Below, piece after piece: positions 16,977-25,986 of a stretch of 64,000 nucleotides of DNA. The DNA comes from Chitinophagaceae bacterium (GTDB taxonomy: Bacteria > Bacteroidota > Bacteroidia > Chitinophagales > Chitinophagaceae). The notes under the pieces were generated by a model, which did no database searches, was not told the DNA's origin, and saw only the letters and a program-made list of their open reading frames with translations. Location of the stretch: positions 1 to 64,000 of the forward strand of contig JADBXR010000004.1 of NCBI GenBank assembly GCA_020403425.1. The letters are read 5' to 3'. A program made the translations under genes and the position numbers. Within the stretch, counting starts at the first letter, position 1. Each line of letters begins with the position of its first letter.

Positions 16977-17942
16977 TCAATTTTTCGTCTCAGAATGCGG
17001 GTTCCCCAATTGTGTCCTTACATAAATCAAATGGCATGCTTCCAGCATTTTTTGCAGCAACTCGGTTGTTTTCACCAGTTCCAGGTTAATACCCAATTCA
17101 GAAAGACTGCTCTCTCCCAGTGCATAACTCAGTATATACCGCAATGTCTTTTGCCATTCCTGTTTAAAATCCCAGACTGTGAACTTGCGTAGTGCTTTAT
17201 AAGGATCACAATATTCTTTTTCACTAAGACAACGTGGAACATAATCCCAGTGGCTATGCTGGTCATAGCCACTGCAGTATAAGTGGTATTGGGTGAGGTC
17301 AGGGGAACCCGTTGCCTTGGGAAGGATTGCAGTCTTTATTTTTAATTTTTTCTTTGCAATAATATATGTCGATGATACCAAGGCATCCAGCATCTCAAAA
17401 AAATGAAGCAGGTCAGTCGGAGCACTTTTATCCCAGATAGTGGGGTTCTCAGCGGCTTTAATGGCGGTAAGCAGGTAATATCGGGCAAAGGGAAGTGTAA
17501 AGGATTCAAAGAATTCATGGACCTGTTGGTATTTGCTGTCTGACTCTTCGGTTGTAGAAGATTCCAAATGCGATTTCTTGGGAATATCCGGCACTGCTAT
17601 TTTGGTTTCCGCAGGAGCCTCATTTTGCTTGTATATTAACCAGCTTGCTTCCACCAATTTTTCGAGATCCTGTTGCAATATTATGTGGCTGGATGCATCA
17701 ATGCTATCCGATTTTACGGCATCATGTAAGAACTCTTTCAGGCAGGCGCGTAAATCCGGAAGATCATAACAGGTAAAAAAATATGACAAAACGGAACGGG
17801 GATCATCAATTTCGGCGATAGACAAACTCAAGGGTTTCTCATGATAGGCTGGATATTGCTCCATGAGTTTCTTTTCTAAAGATTCTTTCATGGGATTCGA
17901 TTTGTGGTGCCGGAGAAATGCATCTTCAATATCCACTTGCAT
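16977..17942 (-). CDS. Unrecognised helical protein with three internal repeats, partner of the HEPN gene
   Basis: A 321-residue, cytosolic, helix-rich protein; the start could also be the ATG 51 nt downstream (MKESLEKKLMEQY). Three segments of about 57-60 residues (roughly 50-106, 139-198, 249-308) share the same hydrophobic pattern, each ending with a helix like LEKLVEASWLIY, FEMLDALVSSTYII or LQKMLEACHLIY. I do not recognise the family. Position upstream of a HEPN gene in a mobilizable island suggests a two-component module, with this as the helical scaffold or sensor. The role is unknown; the repeat interpretation is mine. Confidence 0.55.
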   Translation of the reverse strand: MQVDIEDAFLRHHKSNPMKESLEKKLMEQYPAYHEKPLSLSIAEIDDPRSVLSYFFTCYDLPDLRACLKEFLHDAVKSDSIDASSHIILQQDLEKLVEASWLIYKQNEAPAETKIAVPDIPKKSHLESSTTEESDSKYQQVHEFFESFTLPFARYYLLTAIKAAENPTIWDKSAPTDLLHFFEMLDALVSSTYIIAKKKLKIKTAILPKATGSPDLTQYHLYCSGYDQHSHWDYVPRCLSEKEYCDPYKALRKFTVWDFKQEWQKTLRYILSYALGESSLSELGINLELVKTTELLQKMLEACHLIYVRTQLGNPHSETKN

Positions 17943-18034
17943 TTAACTCGTAACACCAGGTGAAAGTAAATGTGATTAGAAAGTTGGGAGTAACCCTCGA
18001 GGTATGGACAAAAAGAGACGTGGGTTAGTCCTTA

Positions 18035-18150
18035 TCGCTACTGAGGCCTACGACGGCCTTTGATCGCAAATAAGAACGCCCACGCCAAAACGTGAGCGAT
18101 TTACCTTAATTCCTCGCGATCAATTGAAAGGTCGTAGTTTTCAGTAGCGA
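18035..18150. repeat. 116-nt imperfect palindrome in a divergent promoter gap
   Basis: The outer arms TCGCTACTGAGGCCTACGAC (18035-18054) and GTCGTAGTTTTCAGTAGCGA (18131-18150) match over 17 of 20 positions. Inside, TTTGATCGC pairs with GCGATCAA and CGCCCACG with CGTGAGCG around a short loop near 18087. It lies between the divergent HEPN-partner gene and the XRE gene. Possible roles are a structured RNA, an operator for the XRE protein or a recombination site. The rest of 17943-18345 is AT-rich with no gene. Confidence 0.65.
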
Positions 18151-18345
18151 GAATAAAAGCAAACACGCTTAAAATATTATCAGTGTTCGCAAAGCTAAAA
18201 GCAGTTTTATGAAGTATCTCTAAAAATCATAGGATTTAAATATTTAAGTAATAAATAATCATTTAAAATAACTTAAAGTTACTGATATTTTCGAAATAAT
18301 CAATATTTGACTTGTTTTTTGTTAGTTGCTATTGAAAATCAATCA

Positions 18346-18555
18346 ATGGCAGGGTCTAAAAGAAAATACAATCGGATTAAAATAATCCTCCTCGAAAAGG
18401 AAAAGACCAATATTTGGTTAGCGGAGAAGCTCGGAGTAAGCACTACTGCTGTTTCAAAATGGTGTACAAATCGGAATCAACCTACTGTCGAGACTCTATT
18501 TAGAATTAGTGAAACTTTGAATGTTCCAGTATGTGAATTGCTTGTTTCTAAATAA
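18346..18555 (+). CDS. XRE-family transcriptional regulator
   Basis: A 69-residue protein from the ATG at 18346 (MAGSKRKYNRIKIILLEKEK), almost entirely one Cro/C1-type HTH: NIWLAEKLGVSTTAVSKWCT, then TVETLFRISETLNVPVCELL. A TTG 39 nt upstream would add a hydrophobic stretch with no family match. Stand-alone HTHs of this size regulate restriction or element genes. It lies beside the long palindrome, a plausible operator, and divergent from the HEPN operon. Confidence 0.85.
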   Translation: MAGSKRKYNRIKIILLEKEKTNIWLAEKLGVSTTAVSKWCTNRNQPTVETLFRISETLNVPVCELLVSK

Positions 18556-18566
18556 ATAGTGTCTGC

Positions 18567-18899
18567 TCAAAATGTAGCCTTAGGTTCGATCCCTTTGAAG
18601 GAGTCCTGGTGCTTAAAGAACCCGTTGCGCACCGAGCTGGAGATTCCGGTGTAATTGACCAGCTAATTCCGGAGCGTATCCTCTTCGTGGATTAAAGCAT
18701 CTGCTTCTTCATCCTGCTCTCATAACCTCGCTTCTTCTTGTGTAATATCCTCGATATCGGCTTTGAGTAATTGCCACGCAGGAATCTCTTTATCATCATA
18801 TAACACCCCAACAGAAAACATCGGTGCCAGCGTAATAGAAGAAAAATAATCGAGTGATCGTATGGAGAGCTTCAGTTTATTGCAATACAAAGTACGTTT
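18567..18899 (-). pseudogene. Decayed minus-strand gene with two in-frame stops, unrecognised
   Basis: Between the XRE and DUF4238 genes one minus-strand frame reads like real protein throughout: LKLSIRSLDYFSSITLAPMF, DDKEIPAWQLLKADIEDITQ, EQDEEADALIHEEDTLRN and SVRNGFFKHQDSFKGIEPKA, ending at TGA (18569-18567). It is broken by a TGA after EEARL and a TAG after TLRN. The start is lost. I cannot name the family. It shows that this island has shed older cargo. Confidence 0.5.
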
Positions 18900-18905
18900 T
18901 TGATC

Positions 18906-19907
18906 TTAATCAGATTCCCCTTCACGATTTTTGTTTGGGTCAAATAACCGCTCTTTCAACCAGAAATAGGGAATCTTCTCCTTTAACATTTTCCAGTAGG
19001 TAACACTCTTTTCAAGGAATTCGTAATCAGCAGAAATCACCATTTTTTTTGATTGATTAATGATGATCGCGTTCAGGTGACGAATGTCCCTGTCACCAAA
19101 GGGAATATCATCATACCTGTGGCTGGCATACAAACGTCTTGACGATATTGGAAACAGGTAATCCATGTGCATGAGATCGGGAAAAGTGGACGGAATATTC
19201 CGGTACACAATGGGGTAATCTCCGAGAAGAAATGTGTTAGGCTCAAACTCGTGCAACTGGTGTGTTTGCGGATCAAGCCGATGCTCTTCAATGATCCTGT
19301 CAATGGTTGTACGGAAAAGACTCGCCCTTTGAATTTGAATCCAGAATGGATCTTCTTTCATTTTGGCTTCTCTTTCAGCGTCCTGGTAGATGGCCCCGGT
19401 TGCGGGATCAGTAAACGTCATGGTTGATTCCTGAAACAACCCTTTAAACGCATTATCGGAAATTGGACTTCGCCAGAAAAAACTGATCGCCAAAGCCACC
19501 AGGAAAGAGTGGGTATCCACATCTTTAATGGCTTCACCAATTGGTTTTTCGAGAAGTGCAGATAACTTGGGTGCGAACATACCGTCCAGTGCAGAATACA
19601 ATCTGTCTTCTATGATGGAAATGGTTATACCGTTGCTGTCAAAACTGTTGCGGCCCCACTCGAAGAAAACGGATTTAGAACTGAATTTCTGTTTGGTTAA
19701 CAGGTCGTTTTCTTTATCGTATTTATAGACCATGCCATCTTCACCCTCAAACCCATCAGTGAAAAACTCAGGTATATAATGGTGCCGCTTGGAAAGAGGT
19801 GCCAGCACTCGGGCAACTTCATGCAGACGCTTCAATTCATCTTCAGTTACCTGGTGGTTTCTGACAGCCAGCATGTATTCTACCAATTTATCGAACCGAT
19901 CCTTCAT
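18906..19907 (-). CDS. DUF4238 domain protein
   Basis: A 333-residue protein. Residues about 37-300 match DUF4238, starting with SKRHHYIPEFFTDGFEGEDG, then VYKYDKENDLL and LVALAISFFWRSPISDNAFK. DUF4238 proteins are of unknown activity and turn up in defence islands and next to nucleases; the conserved HHYIP start is thought to be functionally important. Here the start overlaps the stop of the HNH gene upstream (ATGA at 19904-19907), so both products are probably made together. No membrane segment or signal peptide is seen. Confidence 0.78.
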   Translation of the reverse strand: MKDRFDKLVEYMLAVRNHQVTEDELKRLHEVARVLAPLSKRHHYIPEFFTDGFEGEDGMVYKYDKENDLLTKQKFSSKSVFFEWGRNSFDSNGITISIIEDRLYSALDGMFAPKLSALLEKPIGEAIKDVDTHSFLVALAISFFWRSPISDNAFKGLFQESTMTFTDPATGAIYQDAEREAKMKEDPFWIQIQRASLFRTTIDRIIEEHRLDPQTHQLHEFEPNTFLLGDYPIVYRNIPSTFPDLMHMDYLFPISSRRLYASHRYDDIPFGDRDIRHLNAIIINQSKKMVISADYEFLEKSVTYWKMLKEKIPYFWLKERLFDPNKNREGESD

Positions 19908-20887
19908 GGCATCTTGGGCATTACTGGCGGGATGGCAGTGAATGACACTTGCCTGTCAACTTCCGTATCAATTAATTCGTTTAATAATGTCAATTGATTC
20001 CAATCGTCCGGGCCAGGGATCAGTACAGTAGCAAGGCAGGAGTAATGTTGATCAGCCATTGGAATAGCTACAGCAAAAACGTTCCATTCTTGCGGGTGAG
20101 TGATCCTGCAAATTGTTCCGGGAATGAGTTGCATCTTTTCAGGATCGTCGAAAATAAACGCAGGAATGTTTTTATATGGATACGTCTCTTTTCCTTCCAT
20201 AACATTACGTAAATGCCTTCCGGTCTCTGAATAAATAAAATCATATCCGAACTGATCAAAGCAGGTTAAATAAGCGGATTTAATAAATGCTTTTTCTGCT
20301 TTTGCCAGTTTGGTTCTCGGTATCGTAATATCTGCCGTCCAGTCTTTTTTATACAGTCGCTTTTCCATAAACGCCTGCAATGGAACAGCCTTTTTGTTTT
20401 TGTCCGGCAAAAAACTGAACATGAGTTCGCCATTCTCATCTATCGTCATTTCACTATGATACCACCCCTTTACATCTTTTATCTGCACTTTGGTTGCGAT
20501 AACCGTTCCGGGAATACGCATATTTAATGCACGTTCCACCAAAAAATCCTTAGTAACATAATCGAATTCATGACCCGCTTTATTGTTACAACTTTTGCAT
20601 ACCAAAGCCTGGGTCGATCCTTTCACATTTTTTGGTGGAAAATGATCACAGCTGAATTCGCATGATCCAAAAGCAGCATTGTGTTGAATATAAATGAATT
20701 CGTTAGTGCAGATCGGGCATATATAAAAAACATATTGCGGAATTTCATCACCGGCTTCAAACAGCATTTTATCCAACATGGTTTTGTAGGGTTGCATGGC
20801 AGGCCAAAACCTGCGCATATAAGCAAGTACCTTTTCTTGAAGTACCCCGATTTCCTGTAAATGGACGACCTTATCCGGTGAAAGCAT
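19904..20887 (-). CDS. HNH-type endonuclease partner of DUF4238
   Basis: A 327-residue protein. A zinc-bound HNH module lies at about residues 55-110: YICPICTNEF, then CEFSCDHFPPKNVKG with the catalytic DH, then LVCKSCNNKAGHEFD with the second Cys pair and N/H residues. The C-terminal two thirds match nothing I know. By family it would cut DNA in a metal-dependent way. It is the first gene of a two-gene operon with DUF4238. The upstream gap (20888-20971) is shared with the divergent SEFIR gene, so both may be controlled from it. Confidence 0.75.
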   Translation of the reverse strand: MLSPDKVVHLQEIGVLQEKVLAYMRRFWPAMQPYKTMLDKMLFEAGDEIPQYVFYICPICTNEFIYIQHNAAFGSCEFSCDHFPPKNVKGSTQALVCKSCNNKAGHEFDYVTKDFLVERALNMRIPGTVIATKVQIKDVKGWYHSEMTIDENGELMFSFLPDKNKKAVPLQAFMEKRLYKKDWTADITIPRTKLAKAEKAFIKSAYLTCFDQFGYDFIYSETGRHLRNVMEGKETYPYKNIPAFIFDDPEKMQLIPGTICRITHPQEWNVFAVAIPMADQHYSCLATVLIPGPDDWNQLTLLNELIDTEVDRQVSFTAIPPVMPKMP

Positions 20888-20971
20888 ACTAAAATGTGTT
20901 TGTCGAATGCTGATAAAGTTAACCTATTTCGGGAAATACTAACTATTTTAGCAGCAGAATAACCCTAATTT

Positions 20972-22411
20972 ATGCAGCAAACGACAAAAATATTTATCTC
21001 CTATAGCTGGTCAAAGCCATCTCATGAAGAATGGGTAGTAGGTCTTGCACAAAGATTAATGCAGGATGGCGTCGATGTGGCAATTGACAAATGGGATTTA
21101 AAAGAGGGGCACGACAAATTCCATTTCATGGAATCGATGATCAAATCGGAAGAGATAAAAAAAGTGCTGGTGATTCTTGACCGCAAATATGCCGAGAAAG
21201 CCGACCAGCGGGCTGGTGGAGTAGGCACGGAAACACAGATCATCAGTCCGGCCATTTATGAAAATGTATCCCAGGAAAAATTTATACCAATCGTTACAGA
21301 AAAAGACGATGAAGGCAAGCCTTATTTACCCGCTTTTCTTGCAGGGAGAATCTTTATCGATTTTTCAGACGAAGGCGAATTTGAAGATAAATATGAAGTA
21401 CTGATTCGGAACATCCTTGAAAAACCGGCACACAGTAAACCCAAACTTGGAAAAATCCCTTCTTACCTGCTGGAGGGTAGTGCACCGACTTTCAGAACGA
21501 CCTCTATCTTAAGAAGTTTCGAGGGACAAGTTACTAAAAATCCAAAAAGGATCAATCCGTTGCTGGGTGATTTTCTCGACGAATTTTTCAATAATCTCAA
21601 AGAATGTAAAGCGGTAGCGAGTGGCAATGATATCATGGCTGCGGGTAAAGCCATTCAGGATGCGATACATGCGTATACACCTTTACGTAATGACCTGATC
21701 CCCTTTATTGAGAAACTGCTGAAAACGGGTGAGGACTTTGACATGGATCTCATCATTCATTTTCTGGAAAAACTCCCTGCGCTAAAGTATCCGCAGGACC
21801 AAAGATCAAGCTGGTCCACTGCAGAGTTTGAACATTATAAATTCTGCACCCAGGAGATTTTCATTTACCTAGTTGCAATAGGGATCAAACTCGAAAAATA
21901 TTCCTTCATCGAGCAGCTGCTGTATACACCCTACTTTATTTCAGATAGATACCATTACACAACAGAACCCAAAACATTCAATGAATTCTTCCAGCATACA
22001 GAAGTGCTGGATGATTACTACCGCAGGACGCTTTCTCAAAATTTTGCCAGCCCCGCTGCGCATATCATGATTCAACGCATCCCACAGAACTATACAAAAG
22101 ATCATTTGATCGATGCCGACTTACTGATCTATTATGTAAGTGTACTCAAAGCAATAAGATGGTTTCCGAGAACCTACATTTACAGGGAAGACTTCAAATT
22201 CTCTCTGTTCGACCGCATGATCTCTGCACGGCATTTTGAAAAAGTCAAGTTGCTTTTTGAAGTAAGTACTGCTGATGAGTTCAAAGCAAAGCTCAATGAA
22301 ATAAAAAACAAGAGTCAAAATTCAAGTGGTATGGGCTACGGTGGTCCTTATGAAAGACTCCGACCGATCTATGAACTGATCGACCCGGATAAGATCGCTT
22401 CGATCCGCTAA
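20972..22411 (+). CDS. SEFIR-domain protein, putative defence effector
   Basis: A 479-residue protein whose first 150 residues are a SEFIR (TIR-like) domain: KIFISYSWSKPSHEEWVVGL, DGVDVAIDKWDLKEGHD, KKVLVILDRKYAEKADQRAG and EKFIPIVTE. Bacterial SEFIR/TIR domains act in anti-phage systems, in characterised cases by depleting NAD. The remaining 320 residues are helical and unrecognised, and may be the sensor. The gene is divergent from the HNH/DUF4238 operon and convergent by 4 nt with the next gene. The domain call is firm; NADase activity and the trigger are inference. Confidence 0.82.
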   Translation: MQQTTKIFISYSWSKPSHEEWVVGLAQRLMQDGVDVAIDKWDLKEGHDKFHFMESMIKSEEIKKVLVILDRKYAEKADQRAGGVGTETQIISPAIYENVSQEKFIPIVTEKDDEGKPYLPAFLAGRIFIDFSDEGEFEDKYEVLIRNILEKPAHSKPKLGKIPSYLLEGSAPTFRTTSILRSFEGQVTKNPKRINPLLGDFLDEFFNNLKECKAVASGNDIMAAGKAIQDAIHAYTPLRNDLIPFIEKLLKTGEDFDMDLIIHFLEKLPALKYPQDQRSSWSTAEFEHYKFCTQEIFIYLVAIGIKLEKYSFIEQLLYTPYFISDRYHYTTEPKTFNEFFQHTEVLDDYYRRTLSQNFASPAAHIMIQRIPQNYTKDHLIDADLLIYYVSVLKAIRWFPRTYIYREDFKFSLFDRMISARHFEKVKLLFEVSTADEFKAKLNEIKNKSQNSSGMGYGGPYERLRPIYELIDPDKIASIR

Positions 22412-22956
22412 CTTTCTGCTGGTAGAACAGGAAGATGATCCAATTCAGATCGCCTGAAAGAATCATGCTCATCATAGCACGCATTATTTTTAGAGATGAT
22501 GTGCCCAAACTTTAACAGCGATTCGTTAAGTGCAGCCGAACCGAATAAACAGAGTTCCATGCTGATTTTGTCTTCCACCGAAGTTGTCCAGCTATAAATA
22601 TTTTTTTCACATAGCTTTTGAAAAAGCATAGCACGTTGTGGGCACCTTTTTCTTTTAAGGTCCACATCATCACCACTTTTCATTGGATTGTCGGGAAAAA
22701 AAGAATTATAAACCTCTACAATCGCCGATCTGACCATTTTCCCTTTGGTCACGCCCTTCACCATGAAAAGCGACTGTATCGGTCTGACAACTTCCCACTG
22801 CTGAACCTCTGAGGTAAACAGACCGCTGGCACAAGTTCCGTCAACGTCAAAACCAAAAAACATACTGTCGAAATAATCCGTGACAGCGGCCCTGCGAAAT
22901 AAAATGGTTCCAGGCTCAACAACATAGCTTCCATACTTTTCCAAAAGACCTTTCAT
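22408..22956 (-). CDS. Unrecognised 182-aa protein of the defence cluster
   Basis: A soluble protein with no signal peptide. Residues 12-60 (YVVEPGTILFRRAA, MFFGFDVDG, VVRPIQSLFMVKG) faintly recall the RES/ADP-ribosyltransferase-like layout (an early Arg strand followed by a conserved Phe-rich strand), but the match is weak. The last 40 residues include ALNESLLKFGHIISKNNAC. Its stop overlaps the SEFIR gene's end on the other strand. It could be an effector, a regulator or unrelated cargo. Confidence 0.5.
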   Translation of the reverse strand: MKGLLEKYGSYVVEPGTILFRRAAVTDYFDSMFFGFDVDGTCASGLFTSEVQQWEVVRPIQSLFMVKGVTKGKMVRSAIVEVYNSFFPDNPMKSGDDVDLKRKRCPQRAMLFQKLCEKNIYSWTTSVEDKISMELCLFGSAALNESLLKFGHIISKNNACYDEHDSFRRSELDHLPVLPAES

Positions 22957-23142
22957 CAGGATTCAGTTTCAGGTACAACATATATTCATCCAAAACTATC
23001 TAACAGGAATCATAAAAAGAATAGTTCCTGAGTTTAAAAAGGTCGTGATTTCCAGTCCTCAGAAAACTATCCTAAATTAGAGTTTCCCCCCTCGACCATA
23101 TTGCAGAAACCACTCGTTTTTATAGTAATTAAGTAAATTGAT

Positions 23143-23715
23143 ATGAATCTGATAACAGCACAGTTAGGAAACTACACCGTTTTCATCCATGATTTTGATG
23201 ATACAGGAGAACAGGTTCTGACGGAAGCCAATCATCGGGGCACCCACCTTGTCGGCCAGTATTCGTATAACAAACACCAGCCGCATAACCATACAGGAGA
23301 ATATCACCTGCACGTGTATAAAAAGAACAATGAAATTTTTTCTATCAACCAAAGCGGTAAAGGCCATGACGGGTATAGCGGGACAAGAATTCCCAATGAT
23401 GTATATGGTGCACTGAAGGATAAATTCCCGACATGGAACTGGCCTGCAACCCAACTGATCGAATCCGTAAATCATGAACACACTAATACGATAAGCATGA
23501 AAGAATATTTAAGGCCTGTTAGGGTCATGACGCACACCCTGGATCTCAACCGGATAGAAGCCTTCGATGGCTATTTTCACACCTTCGCAGATGCCCCATT
23601 CTTAGGCGGGGGCAATACAGGCCATTTTGCCAATACCGTCGCTTTGGTGGAAGATGAAAGAGGCAATATCAAAAAAGTAGCTGTGGATTGTATTCGCTTC
23701 ACGGATCGTGAATAA
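23143..23715 (+). CDS. Unrecognised 190-aa protein upstream of an HNH gene
   Basis: A cytosolic protein with many His residues (HQPHNHTGEYHLHVYKKNNE, NQSGKGHDGYSGTRIP, FADAPFLGGGNTGHFAN). The first half looks beta-rich; there is no known domain. The start follows an AT-rich promoter-like stretch (TAATTAAGTAAATTG). It lies 18 nt upstream of the HNH gene 23734-24723, same strand, so the two are very likely one operon and may act together. The His clusters could bind metal, but this is only a suggestion. Confidence 0.5.
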   Translation: MNLITAQLGNYTVFIHDFDDTGEQVLTEANHRGTHLVGQYSYNKHQPHNHTGEYHLHVYKKNNEIFSINQSGKGHDGYSGTRIPNDVYGALKDKFPTWNWPATQLIESVNHEHTNTISMKEYLRPVRVMTHTLDLNRIEAFDGYFHTFADAPFLGGGNTGHFANTVALVEDERGNIKKVAVDCIRFTDRE

Positions 23716-23733
23716 TTTTAAAGGCAAAAATCT

Positions 23734-24723
23734 ATGTCAATGTCAGTCCCTGCTGCAGATCAAAATGATAGCGATAGCCATATCAAAAGTTTCTATGACT
23801 TCTACGATCTAGCCGCATCATCGGATGACTACAAAGTCACATACTGCAAATCACCCGAAAATAAATCCTGCATTTTCTGCGGCAGGTCTTATCCCGAAGT
23901 GAGTTTTCAACTCAAGCCTCACCTGGTGCCCGAACTCTTCGGTAGAAATAATATTCTCTCTAATCACGAATGCGATAGCTGTAATACCGCGTTTAATTTT
24001 CATGAAACGCAAACCGCGACTTTTGTGCAGCCATTCCTGTCTATGCTGGGTGTCAAAACTAAAAAAGGAATACCTGTTTTTCAGTCAAGAAAAAAACCGG
24101 ATCAACAAACCTCTACTTTACGCGTAGAAGGAAACAACCGCATATTCAATATCGGCACCAATCTTTCCGACATCGTGTACGACTATGAAAAAAAATCGGT
24201 TCGTATCACCTTCCGCACAAGGCCTTTTATTCCTTTTTCAGTCTATAAGGTATTGCTGAAAATGGGCATTTCACTGATGCCTGAAAAAGACCGCGCATTA
24301 AATCCGCACTTGCTGGATTTTCTGAAAGTCGATCACCCTGTTCATAATAACGTGCAACACTGGACACTGTATCGTTACGTAATGAAAGGAAAAATGTTCG
24401 GCACACCTTCCGCCAAACTGTTCCGGGCTAAACAGGTTGTAGTTGACAATGAAGAATTTCCGGAGTTCTGTCTGATGATGAATTTTGCCAACGTCACTTT
24501 GCAGTTTTTCCTGCCCATTACTGAAATCAATGCAGCGAACCACGACCCCGCCCGTTCATTGCATATCGAGATTCACCCAAGCTTCGTTCTAGACGATTAC
24601 GAAAGATTAAAGGAAATCAAGACTGAAACACTCGATCTGGATCAAACGGAGAAAGTTACCCTGAACGAAGTGATGACTGCTTACTATGACAGGATAGACC
24701 GGGATACAAAAAATGATGGCTAG
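23734..24723 (+). CDS. HNH-type endonuclease
   Basis: A 329-residue protein with an HNH-like zinc module at about residues 45-95: SCIFCGRSYPEV (first Cys pair), LKPHLVPELFG (the His usually followed by I/V-P), NHECDSCNTAFNFHE (second Cys pair and N residues). The remaining 230 residues are unrecognised. It sits second in an operon with the 190-aa unknown. It differs from the HNH proteins at 19904 and 24751, so the cluster has three independent nuclease genes. Likely a nucleic-acid-cutting effector; the target is unknown. Confidence 0.72.
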   Translation: MSMSVPAADQNDSDSHIKSFYDFYDLAASSDDYKVTYCKSPENKSCIFCGRSYPEVSFQLKPHLVPELFGRNNILSNHECDSCNTAFNFHETQTATFVQPFLSMLGVKTKKGIPVFQSRKKPDQQTSTLRVEGNNRIFNIGTNLSDIVYDYEKKSVRITFRTRPFIPFSVYKVLLKMGISLMPEKDRALNPHLLDFLKVDHPVHNNVQHWTLYRYVMKGKMFGTPSAKLFRAKQVVVDNEEFPEFCLMMNFANVTLQFFLPITEINAANHDPARSLHIEIHPSFVLDDYERLKEIKTETLDLDQTEKVTLNEVMTAYYDRIDRDTKNDG

Positions 24724-24750
24724 ATTTTTCTGCATTGATCAGCGGCAGAT

Positions 24751-25818
24751 CTATTTGAAATCAAATTCCAGCTCGGGTCTGATCACTACCACATCTTTCA
24801 TTCCTTCCTTATTATCTACATACCGCGTTGTCGGACGTTTGATAATTTTTGGCTTCATATTGAGTGATAAGATTCCACTCAATTGAAAATTACGAGCGAA
24901 CAGTTCCCACCGAATGTTCACCAGTTTTGCTTTATGACTGGCTCTGAAACAGATGGCATCAAGCAAAACTCCATCGTTCTGCACCAGCACCGGTCTGTCC
25001 GGCAAATATTCCAGTGTATTACCTTCAACATGAAAAACATTATAGCTGTATTTATGCTGATCGAAAATAGAATTTCGTTTAGTAACGCTGTCCACTGACA
25101 CCACATTGTCAAAATGCAGGTACAGTTTATAATCTTCGAGGACTTCCGGGCCATAGTTGACAAAACGAAGGTTGAGCACGACATTGCTTTTATAATAAAC
25201 TTTGCCTTCTCTCATGAACCGCGACAATTCAAAAATAAAAGGCTGGCATCCTTCATACGGTTCGGGCTCTTTCATTTGGATATGAGCACCGTTCATAAAA
25301 TCAATATAATCATCGTAAGTCTGGATGGCATCGTAATGCGGATCCCTGAATAGCCCGGCATTCTCTTTTCTAGTTTGTTCAAAATGTTCCATGAAATCCT
25401 TACCAATGAGGGAAAACGTATCCTTCCAGAAGTTCCTGTTTTCAAAACTGGTTCGCTCTTCTATAAAGACAGGTCGGAAGACAGCGGGCGAGGGATCTTT
25501 CAATACAAGTTCTGCAAATGTTTCTTTCGGCACCGTGATCCCGTTGGTCTCAACCAGCCTGAACCAGTTCTCTTTGTGCTTGCGCAATTCGGTTGGAGAA
25601 AATTTCGATCCTTTGGGATGCCTGTCGTTATAGTGACCAGCCGCTGCATGACAATCAAAGCACAATGCGATTGCATTGTCAATAGTGTTACTACCTCCTT
25701 CCGCTTCCGGTATTATATGATGCACTTCAATATTGAGCCCTTTGGGTTTATGACACACACAACAATACCTAGCACATAGCACCAATACTTCTGTCTTGAC
25801 ATTTGCGGAAAATCCCAT
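24751..25818 (-). CDS. HNH endonuclease with a large C-terminal extension
   Basis: A 355-residue protein. A classic HNH domain is at residues 1-65: LCARYCCVCHKPKGLNIEVH (Cys pair), HHIIPEAEGGSNTIDNAIAL (catalytic HH and the N) and CFDCHAAAGHYN (second Cys pair and H). The rest (about 200-345) looks beta-rich, with YKLYLHFDNVVSVDSV and LVNIRWELFARNFQLSG, maybe a carbohydrate- or base-recognition module. It ends 27 nt from the convergent HNH gene. HNH nucleases with extra C-terminal domains often act in restriction-like defence. Confidence 0.82.
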   Translation of the reverse strand: MGFSANVKTEVLVLCARYCCVCHKPKGLNIEVHHIIPEAEGGSNTIDNAIALCFDCHAAAGHYNDRHPKGSKFSPTELRKHKENWFRLVETNGITVPKETFAELVLKDPSPAVFRPVFIEERTSFENRNFWKDTFSLIGKDFMEHFEQTRKENAGLFRDPHYDAIQTYDDYIDFMNGAHIQMKEPEPYEGCQPFIFELSRFMREGKVYYKSNVVLNLRFVNYGPEVLEDYKLYLHFDNVVSVDSVTKRNSIFDQHKYSYNVFHVEGNTLEYLPDRPVLVQNDGVLLDAICFRASHKAKLVNIRWELFARNFQLSGILSLNMKPKIIKRPTTRYVDNKEGMKDVVVIRPELEFDFK

Positions 25819-25986
25819 TCACTTTTTTTTATTTCGTCCAATCAAAAGCCTTTAAATTTTAACAATACCAATCGCTTCCTCGTGGTAACTATAGTCAATA
25901 TTGAAAAAAATTTTTAACAACCCCTCTATTCTTTATGTGGGGTGGTCTTTATCAATCACTTTCTCAATCAACGTATCCATATGATG

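Noticed and set aside
18035..18150. Retron msr-msd or integron attC
   Set aside because: No reverse transcriptase or integron integrase nearby, and the end motifs of attC sites are absent.
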